Below the pieces are notes generated by a model that saw only the letters and a list, made by a program, of their open reading frames with translations, searched no databases and was not told the DNA's origin. A program made the translations under genes and the position numbers. From Bradyrhizobium lablabi (lineage in GTDB: Bacteria; Pseudomonadota; Alphaproteobacteria; Rhizobiales; Xanthobacteraceae), in assembly GCF_018129385.1 (NCBI RefSeq), contig NZ_JAFCLN010000019.1:1-64000 (forward strand): DNA of 64,000 nt. Reading direction: 5' to 3'. This document shows positions 57,671 through 64,000 of this stretch, piece by piece; position 1 is the stretch's first letter; every line of letters starts with the position of its first letter.

Positions 57671-58903
57671 ATGAACGAGCATGTTCAGACTGCGACCAGC
57701 ACGCCGCTGTTCGATCCGCTGTCGCCGGAATTCATCCGCAACCCCTATCCGCATTATGAGCGGCTGCGCGCCACCGACCCGATCCACCTGACCCAGCACG
57801 GCATGTATCTGGCAAGCCGCCATGCCGACATCACGGTGGTGCTGCGCGACAAGCGTTTCGGCAAGGACTATCCCGAGCGCATCAAGCGGCGATACGGCCC
57901 CGACGTCATGAAGGAGCCGGTGTTCCGCAATTTTGCGCTGACGATGCTACAGCAGGATCCGCCCGATCACACCCGCCTGCGCGGACTGGTGGCGAAGGCG
58001 TTCACCGCGCGCCGGGTCGAGGACATGCGCCCGCAGATCCAGCGCATCGTCGACGAAAATCTCGACCGCATCATCCCGCAAGGGAAGATGGACCTGATCG
58101 AGGATTTTGCCTATCGCCTGCCGGTCACGGTGATCTGCGACATGCTCGGCATCCCGATGGAGCATCGCGAGATGTTCTACACCGGCGCGCGCAACAGCGG
58201 ACGCATCCTCGAGCCGGTGCCGATGACGCCGGAGGAAATCAAGCAGAGCAATGCCGGCCAGGCGATGATCAAGATGTATTTTGATCAGCTGTTCGACATC
58301 CGCCGCAAGAACCCGGGCGACGATCTCACCACGCAATTGCTCCACGCCGAGGAAGCCGGCGACAAGCTCTCTAACGACGAACTCTACGCCAACATCATCC
58401 TGCTGTTCGGTGCCGGCCACGAGACCACAGTCAATTTGATCGGCAACGGCCTGCTGGCGCTGTTCCGCAATCCGGATCAGCTGGCGCTGCTCAAGGCGAA
58501 GCCGGAACTGATCACCAACGCGATCGAGGAATTCCTGCGTTACGACTCCTCGGTGCAGATGACCGGCCGGGTCACGCTGGAGGACATCGAGGACCTCGGC
58601 GGAAAGCCCATCCCCAAGGGCGAGTCCGTGCTGTGCCTGCTCGGCTCAGCCAACCACGACCCGTCAGTCTATCCCGATCACCCCGAGCGGCTGGACATCA
58701 CCCGGCCGAACGTCAAGCCGCTCTCGTTCGGCGGCGGTATCCATTTCTGCCTCGGCGCCCAGCTCGCCCGTATCGAGGCGGAGGTCGCGATCAACACCCT
58801 GCTGCGCCGGATTCCGGACCTGCGGCTGGATGACGCGGAAAACCCGGAATGGCGGCCCACCTTCGTGCTCCGCGGCCTGAAGCGCCTGCCGGCGAGCTGG
58901 TGA
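57671..58903 (+). CDS. Cytochrome P450
   Basis: The 410-residue soluble P450 has the I-helix LFGAGHETTVNLIGNGL, the K-helix ExxR in EEFLRYDSSVQ, and the heme loop FGGGIHFCLGAQLARIEAEV with thiolate Cys360. Bacterial class I P450s like this use ferredoxin and ferredoxin reductase, which are not encoded nearby. Substrate is unknown; P450s beside TetR regulators are often inducible by their substrate. The ATG 57671 has GGGAC upstream. Confidence 0.93.
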   Translation: MNEHVQTATSTPLFDPLSPEFIRNPYPHYERLRATDPIHLTQHGMYLASRHADITVVLRDKRFGKDYPERIKRRYGPDVMKEPVFRNFALTMLQQDPPDHTRLRGLVAKAFTARRVEDMRPQIQRIVDENLDRIIPQGKMDLIEDFAYRLPVTVICDMLGIPMEHREMFYTGARNSGRILEPVPMTPEEIKQSNAGQAMIKMYFDQLFDIRRKNPGDDLTTQLLHAEEAGDKLSNDELYANIILLFGAGHETTVNLIGNGLLALFRNPDQLALLKAKPELITNAIEEFLRYDSSVQMTGRVTLEDIEDLGGKPIPKGESVLCLLGSANHDPSVYPDHPERLDITRPNVKPLSFGGGIHFCLGAQLARIEAEVAINTLLRRIPDLRLDDAENPEWRPTFVLRGLKRLPASW

Positions 58904-58929
58904 TACTCGGGCAAGAGGCGCTATCCGGG

Positions 58930-58977
58930 CCTCGTGGTTCGAGACGCGCGGCGTTGCCGCGCTCCTCACCATGAGGG
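58930..58977. repeat. Palindromic repeat, CCTCgTGGTTCGAGACGCGC family
   Basis: CCTCGTGGTTCGAGACGCGC and the later GCGCTCCTCACCATGAGG pair through their ends, with GCGCGGCGTTGCCGCGC inside. It follows the P450 stop in a gap of about 310 bp. Confidence 0.7.
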
Positions 58978-59025
58978 TCTTGCAGCGGTGTTGGCCTCAT
59001 CCATGGCGTTGGCCACACCCCGAGA

Positions 59026-59069
59026 CCTCATCCTGAGGAGCGGCCGCTTGGCCGCGTCTCGAAGGATGC
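59026..59069. repeat. Palindromic repeat, CCTCATCCTGAGGAGC family
   Basis: CCTCATCCTGAGGAGCGGCC and GGCCGCGTCTCGAAGGATG form a second, related unit 50 bp after the first. No gene lies in 58904-59213; only the last 140 bp can hold the asmA promoter. Confidence 0.7.
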
Positions 59070-59213
59070 AGTCGGGCAAGTTTTGATTGATCGGAGGCGA
59101 GTCCGGCAGCGATGCCGCTGTGACTTCGCCATACTTGTCTCTATATTCCGGGTGTTCCGGCGCCGGGCTTTGGTGGGTGCGGCCGTCACCGGGCGCACCC
59201 TAGAGGAGACACC

Positions 59214-62200
59214 GTGCAGACGACGCTGCTCGGATTGGCGATCGCCTTCATTATCGCGCTGCTGGCCGCGCTGATCGGCCCGTATTTCATCGACTGGAAC
59301 CAGTTTCGTCCGCAGTTCGAGGCTGAGGCGACCCGGATCGTCGGTGCGCCCGTGCGCGTGTCCGGCAAGCTCGACGCGCGTCTTTTGCCGGCGCCGTCGC
59401 TGCAACTGGCCTCGGTGACCGTCGGCGGGGCCAACGACCTCGGCAAGGTGCGCGCCGAGAAGCTCGACGTCGAGTTCAGCCTGGGATCGCTGATGCGCGG
59501 CGAGGTGCGCGCTACCGAACTGACTGTCAACGGCCTTTCGCTCGACCTTGGTCTCGATCCCAAAGGCCGCATCGACTGGCCGGCCTCGACCGGGTCGGGC
59601 AATCTGGGATCGCTGGCGATCGACCGGGTGAACCTCACTGGCCGCATCGCGCTGCATGATGCGGCAAGCCGCACAACGCTCGAGCTGAGCGACATTGCAT
59701 TCTCCGGTGACGTGCGCTCGCTCGCTGGATCGATCCGTGGCGACGGCAATTTCATGGTGCAGGGCGTGCGCTACCCGTTCCGGGTATCTTCCGGCCAGAC
59801 CCAGGACGGCAACGGCACCCGCCTCCGTCTCAGCATCGATCCGGCCCAGCGTCCCCTGGCGCTCGATCTTGAGGGCGTGCTGACCTTCGATCAACGCGCC
59901 CCCAGCTTTGATGGCACCGCCACGCTATCAGCGCCGGCCGCCGCAAAGGGCGTGGCGATGCCGTGGAAGATCGTATCGAAGGTCAAGGGTGACTACGCCA
60001 GCGCCCGGCTCGACCAGATCGAGGTGAACTACGGCCCCGAGGATCGCGCGCTGCGTTTCACCGGCGTCGGCGACGCCGTGTTCGGTACCTCGCCCCTGCT
60101 GCGCGCCTCGCTGACGGCCCGGCAGCTCGATGCCGACCGGTTTGCCGCGAAAGATAACGCGGCAGAGCCCGTGCGCGTCCTGCCCGCGATGCGCGCGCTG
60201 CTCGCCGGCATGCCGCCGGCGCCGATCCCGACCCAGCTCGAATTCTCCTCCGAGCAGATCATGCTTGGCGGGCGCCCGATCCAGGATGTCGTCGCCGGGC
60301 TTTATGCCGGCGCCGGCGACTGGAGCATCCGCCGGCTGGAATTTCGCGCGCCGGGGACGACAAGGATGTCGCTGAGCGGCGCGAGCGGGCAAAGCGCTTC
60401 GCCCGACAATTTCAAGGCCGCGCTCAGCATCGACTCGGCCGAGCCGGATTCGCTGATGATATGGCTACAGGGCCGCAGCGATCTTGCCTACCGCAGCCAG
60501 AAGCCGCTGCGCCTGCGCGGTGACGTCAGCGTCGCCTCGGACAGTTTTTCGATCGACGGCATGAAGGCCGAGCTTGACGGCGGCGCGGTCGAAGGGCGGA
60601 TCGCGGTGTCGCATCCGCAAGCAACGGGGTCGCGGGTCGATGCCGATCTCAGGGCCGAGCGGCTCGACCTCGACGCGGCCACCGCCTTTCTGCGGTCGCT
60701 GGCGGGTCCGCAGGCCGAGTGGCCGCAGGAGGCGTCGCTATCGCTCAATGTCGGCCGCGCGATCTCCGCCGGACAGGAATTGCGGCCGCTGATGGCAACG
60801 CTGGGATACAACGAGAAGACGATTTCGCTGGATCGGCTGAAGATCGGCCAGCCCGACGGCGTGACGATCGAGGGCAGCGGCAGCTTCGACCGGGCCAATG
60901 CCACCGGCAAGCTGGCGCTCGCTTCCAGCGCCGCCTCGTTCAACCAGCTCACGGCGGCGATCGCGCCGTTTTCGCCATCGCTTGTCGCGCGGTTCAATGC
61001 GATGGGGACCGCCTCCGGCCCGGCACGTGCAAAACTTTCCATCGATCTCGATAAGGCCGCAGGCCAATCCGATCGCGCCAGCGCGCGCGCCGTGCTCGAT
61101 CTCGACGCGCCGCAGTTGAAAGGCGTCACCACGCTCACCGCTAGGCCGCCGGTTGCGGCGATCAACGGCATCGACATCGAGGCGATCAAGCGCAGCGAAA
61201 TGGCGATAGAATCGAAGATGTCGTCGCAACAGGGCCGCGCGCTGCTGGCCCTGCTCGGTCTTGACCGCGCCATCGCGGTGGGAGAGGGAGCCGGACAATT
61301 CGAAGGTGCCGCGAGCGGCGCCTGGGGTGCGCCGGTGCGTCTGAAGGCAAGGCTGTCGGGCACGGGTCTCAACGCCGAAGCGGAAGGAACGGCCGAGCCT
61401 TGGGCGAAGGAATCCAAGGCCAGCCTGAACCTGAAGATCGGCGGCATCAATCTTGCGCCGCTGCTCGATCTCAACCCCGCGGACAAGCTCGCGCAAAATA
61501 TCGGCCTGACGTCACGCCTCACCGTCGCGGGCAACAAATGGACGTTCGATGATCTCGACAGCAGCATTGACGGTTCGCGCCTGCGCGGGCACCTGGCGCT
61601 GACGCTCGACGAGGACAAGGCGGTCGAGGGCGAGGTCGGCCTCGATATGCTGGCGCTGGAGCCGACCTTCGCGCTGGCGATCGGCGCGGCCGGTGACCCG
61701 GCCGAGCCGCTCCGCGCCGGGCTGGTCAAGGGTTGGCGCGGCCGCGTCGCATTCCAGGCCTTGCGCGGCGTGATGCCGGGCGGCATCGAGTTGCAGCAGA
61801 TCGGCGGCACGGTGAAGGCCGACGGCCAGTCGGTGACGTTCGACGATATCAAGGGCAGGATCGGCGGCGGCGATCTGAGCGGGAGCATCGATGCAAGGCC
61901 CGGCGGCAACGGCATCTCGCTCAATGCACGCCTACAGCTTTCCGGCGTCGACGCCAGCGTGCTGCGCTATCGCGCGCTGGAGATGCCGGCCGGCCGTGCC
62001 TCGCTGGAGATGACGCTGACCAGCCAGGGCCGCAGCGCTTCCGCGCTGGTCGGCGCGCTCGCCGGCAGCGGCACGGTGACGCTGGAATCGGCCAAATTCG
62101 CCGGCCTCAATCCGCGCGCGTTCGAGGTCGCGGTGCGCGCCAGCGACAGCGGCCAGGCCCGGGACGATGCGCGGCTCAAGCAGGTCGTGGAGCCGGCACT

Positions 62201-62894
62201 GTCGGCTGGCGCGCTCGCGGTGGTCTCCGCTCAAATTCCCTTCAGCATTCGCGACGGGCGGATGCGGGTCAGCCCCACCACGATCGATGCGCAGGGCGTG
62301 CGCGCGGTCATCTCCGGCGGCTACGACATTCCGGCCGATCAGGCCGACATCCGCGCCACGCTCGCGCTGACGATGCCGCTGGCGGTGAGCGGCCGTCCCG
62401 AGATCCAGTTGTTCGCGGCCGGCACGCCCGATGCGATGACCCGCAGCGTCGATATTGCCGCCTTGTCGTCGTGGCTCGCCGTGCGCACGATCGATCACGA
62501 AACCCGCCGGCTGGATGCCATCGAGCGTGGCGAGCCGCCGCCGCCCCCGCCGGCGCCGATTTCGATTCCCGCCGAAGCTGCGCAGGACATCGCTCCGCCG
62601 CCGAGTCCGGCGCCGCCGCAGGTGCCGGTGCCGCCCCGCCGCACGCCGCCGCCAAAGGCCAAGGCCGGTCCACGCCCGCCCGCAGCGCAAGCGCCCACAC
62701 CGCAGCAGCAGGCGGCCCCTCCGCGTCAGCCCGCGCCGCCACCCGCCGCCGCCCAGGCCGCGCCGTTACCACCGCCGATCGAGGTGCGGCCCGCGCCGGG
62801 CGTCCTGGCAAAGCCAAGACCAAAACCGCCGCCGCCACCGCTGGCACTGACGCCGCAGGTCCCGCCGCGCCCGCCGGCGCCGGTGCAGAATTAG
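59214..62894 (+). CDS. AsmA-family protein, 1226 residues
   Basis: AsmA-like proteins are membrane-anchored beta-rich proteins implicated in lipid transport to the outer membrane. An N-terminal membrane helix (LLGLAIAFIIALLAALIGPY) is followed by DWNQFRPQFEAEATRIVG, the AsmA opening, and a very long beta-repetitive region. The C-terminal AsmA_2 part (RIGGGDLSGSIDARPGGNGI, SLEMTLTSQGRSASALV) comes before a tail of about 120 residues rich in Pro/Ala (VPVPPRRTPPPKAKAGPRPP). The start is GTG 59214, with GAGGAG before it. At 1226 residues it is at the large end for the family. It has no operon partner. Confidence 0.9.
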   Translation: MQTTLLGLAIAFIIALLAALIGPYFIDWNQFRPQFEAEATRIVGAPVRVSGKLDARLLPAPSLQLASVTVGGANDLGKVRAEKLDVEFSLGSLMRGEVRATELTVNGLSLDLGLDPKGRIDWPASTGSGNLGSLAIDRVNLTGRIALHDAASRTTLELSDIAFSGDVRSLAGSIRGDGNFMVQGVRYPFRVSSGQTQDGNGTRLRLSIDPAQRPLALDLEGVLTFDQRAPSFDGTATLSAPAAAKGVAMPWKIVSKVKGDYASARLDQIEVNYGPEDRALRFTGVGDAVFGTSPLLRASLTARQLDADRFAAKDNAAEPVRVLPAMRALLAGMPPAPIPTQLEFSSEQIMLGGRPIQDVVAGLYAGAGDWSIRRLEFRAPGTTRMSLSGASGQSASPDNFKAALSIDSAEPDSLMIWLQGRSDLAYRSQKPLRLRGDVSVASDSFSIDGMKAELDGGAVEGRIAVSHPQATGSRVDADLRAERLDLDAATAFLRSLAGPQAEWPQEASLSLNVGRAISAGQELRPLMATLGYNEKTISLDRLKIGQPDGVTIEGSGSFDRANATGKLALASSAASFNQLTAAIAPFSPSLVARFNAMGTASGPARAKLSIDLDKAAGQSDRASARAVLDLDAPQLKGVTTLTARPPVAAINGIDIEAIKRSEMAIESKMSSQQGRALLALLGLDRAIAVGEGAGQFEGAASGAWGAPVRLKARLSGTGLNAEAEGTAEPWAKESKASLNLKIGGINLAPLLDLNPADKLAQNIGLTSRLTVAGNKWTFDDLDSSIDGSRLRGHLALTLDEDKAVEGEVGLDMLALEPTFALAIGAAGDPAEPLRAGLVKGWRGRVAFQALRGVMPGGIELQQIGGTVKADGQSVTFDDIKGRIGGGDLSGSIDARPGGNGISLNARLQLSGVDASVLRYRALEMPAGRASLEMTLTSQGRSASALVGALAGSGTVTLESAKFAGLNPRAFEVAVRASDSGQARDDARLKQVVEPALSAGALAVVSAQIPFSIRDGRMRVSPTTIDAQGVRAVISGGYDIPADQADIRATLALTMPLAVSGRPEIQLFAAGTPDAMTRSVDIAALSSWLAVRTIDHETRRLDAIERGEPPPPPPAPISIPAEAAQDIAPPPSPAPPQVPVPPRRTPPPKAKAGPRPPAAQAPTPQQQAAPPRQPAPPPAAAQAAPLPPPIEVRPAPGVLAKPRPKPPPPPLALTPQVPPRPPAPVQN

Positions 62895-63011
62895 AGCATG
62901 CCCTTGGTGCTGCCACGCGCGTCACGTGTGATGAAGAAACTCAGCTTCAGATAACTGAGTTGGACAGTCGATGCGAATTGTTCCGCGAATAGCGGCCGGC
63001 AGCTTTGACAC

Positions 63012-63566
63012 TTAACGGACATCAGGTCGTCGAGAAGTATCTCTGTTTGAATTGTCAAAAATTACAGCAAGTGCCAAAGCAAGAAGGCCGTAGGCGATTG
63101 CATTAACAGCGCCTGCTATGGCCAGCGCCAAGATGTCGGAAGAGACCGGCCCATGGGGACCAAACAATAGCATTATCGCGATGATGCCTGGTGCTTGCAA
63201 AAAATCCAAGATACCGCCGGGCATTTGCCACGCTATCGCGAGCAAGATCATCGAGAAGAATATTCCAATCGCCATCGCAATGATATTTCTACGCTTCATG
63301 GTCAACGGCGCTGTGGACCAGCCAAGCAGGATGGTGAAGGCTAGGCCGATGGCTGCGACAGAAGCGGCCAGGATTGAGGTGTAGGTGAGCACAGCAAGCG
63401 TGCGTTCGGTAGTGAGCCCCCAAGTCCCTTCTGGACTTGGCATAAATGCTGACAGGACCACCGCCGCAAAATACATCGCCGGGGCAGCTAAAATGATCAG
63501 CGAAAACATGCGGGCAAGCCAGTGGGCCACGTCGTAGCTCCTTTCCGAAGCCTGCTGCCAGAGCAT
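63012..63566 (-). CDS. Orphan membrane protein in a lower-GC patch
   Basis: The 184-residue protein has four or five hydrophobic segments (SLIILAAPAMYFAAVVLSAF, AVLTYTSILAASVAAIGLAF, NIIAMAIGIFFSMILLAIAW, ALAIAGAVNAIAYGLLALAL) and no recognisable domain. The DNA is less GC-rich than its neighbours: the line 63061-63120 has 30 G or C out of 60 by hand count. That suggests recent acquisition. The start could be the first ATG or the later MFSLII. Confidence 0.6.
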   Translation of the reverse strand: MLWQQASERSYDVAHWLARMFSLIILAAPAMYFAAVVLSAFMPSPEGTWGLTTERTLAVLTYTSILAASVAAIGLAFTILLGWSTAPLTMKRRNIIAMAIGIFFSMILLAIAWQMPGGILDFLQAPGIIAIMLLFGPHGPVSSDILALAIAGAVNAIAYGLLALALAVIFDNSNRDTSRRPDVR

Positions 63567-63675
63567 TGGCCTATCAGGATGCCACCAGGACGACTAGAAC
63601 GCACGCTTATCCGCCGCATCTGGCCCTTAGTGGGCCCTTCTGTGCGAACGGCCCAGTTCTGCGACCACCGGTTCG

Positions 63676-64000
63676 CTACAGCACCATCTCCCGATCAATC
63701 CCGATCGCCCGCAGAAACGCCTGATCATGGCTGACCACGATCAGCGCGCCGTCGAATCCGTTCAGCGCATCTTCTAGCTCCTCGATCGATGCGAGGTCGA
63801 GATGGTTGGTCGGCTCGTCCAGCAGCAACAGCAGCGGCGGCTGCGCGCGCGCGAACACGCAGGCCATGCCCGCGCGCAGCCGCTCGCCGCCGCTCAGCGT
63901 GCCGGCGACTTGCAGCGCGGCCCTGTTGCGGAAAGCGAAGCGCGCCAGTGCGGCATATGCTTCATTGTCCGTCAAATCTCCGTTCAGCCGCCGCATGTTG
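63676..64000 (-). CDS. ABC-F family ATPase, C-terminal end only
   Basis: The visible part is cut by the window edge and covers the last 108 residues or so. It has LSGGERLRAGMACVFARA (ABC signature), the ABC-F Walker B LLLLLDEPTNHLDLASIEEL, and the switch region LIVVSHDQAFLRAIG. ABC-F proteins act in translation (ribosome E site) or antibiotic resistance; no linker or first ATPase domain is available to decide. The ATG near 63996 is internal, not a true start. Confidence 0.85.
   Translation of the reverse strand, partial: NMRRLNGDLTDNEAYAALARFAFRNRAALQVAGTLSGGERLRAGMACVFARAQPPLLLLLDEPTNHLDLASIEELEDALNGFDGALIVVSHDQAFLRAIGIDREMVL

Noticed and set aside
61733..62992. Long open frame in another phase inside the AsmA gene
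   Set aside because: It is a compositional shadow of the asmA reading frame with Arg/Ala-rich low-complexity sequence.

Overview
The window is GC-rich alphaproteobacterial chromosome, most likely Bradyrhizobium or a close relative in the Nitrobacteraceae. The grounds are the dcw cell-wall/division cluster order, the very long FtsZ linker ending in LDIPAFLRRQAN, the MDGAGRLARS-type FtsQ start, and many palindromic intergenic repeats of the kind common in that group. No rRNA, tRNA or CRISPR array was seen. The species call is recognition from memory, not a search result.

Region 1 (1-17.4 kb, + strand) is the distal half of the dcw cluster and its usual followers: ftsW, murG, murC, murB, ddl, ftsQ, ftsA, ftsZ, lpxC, bamD, recN, ligA. 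The left edge carries what looks like the end of an IS481-type insertion sequence, so ftsW may be cut off from the upstream mur genes. Palindromic repeats sit between ftsW/murG, murG/murC, murB/ddl and recN/ligA.

Region 2 (17.4-43 kb) is a mixed accessory and housekeeping stretch: two small alpha/beta-barrel proteins, a Bcr/CflA exporter, an M24 aminopeptidase, an unlisted 59-residue protein whose stop codon overlaps that of prmA, a PYROXD2-like oxidoreductase, a fused MFS/spermidine synthase, an L,D-transpeptidase, an ABC-2 exporter pair, an orphan HicB, an OmpA-like/Cys-rich pair, UvrD (with an in-frame palindromic-repeat insertion), a thioesterase, a GlcD/LDHD-type FAD oxidase, a His/Gly-rich LTXXQ protein, a SulP transporter and a gluzincin.

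Region 3 (43.2-46.7 kb, - strand) holds the most interesting locus, a bufferin-type RiPP operon transcribed in the order DoxX, bufA (signal peptide plus six regularly spaced Cys in CKG repeats), bufB (DUF692/MNIO enzyme), bufC (DUF2063 partner). It has a candidate ECF promoter in front, a strong hairpin between bufA and bufB, and a terminator over the bufC stop codon. ccdA lies directly upstream. By family knowledge BufB and BufC convert precursor cysteines into copper-binding heterocycles for periplasmic metal buffering.

Region 4 (46.8-64 kb) holds a membrane class III cyclase, a GST, a 2-hydroxyacid dehydrogenase/MFS pair behind a 16-codon leader ORF, and a PQQ dehydrogenase-cytochrome c-periplasmic binding protein operon arranged like xoxFGJ, whose active site carries the Asp-x-Asp pair of lanthanide-type enzymes. 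These are followed by a serine hydrolase, a TetR/P450 divergent pair around a perfect palindrome, a giant AsmA protein, a lower-GC orphan membrane protein and the C-terminal end of an ABC-F ATPase cut by the window edge.
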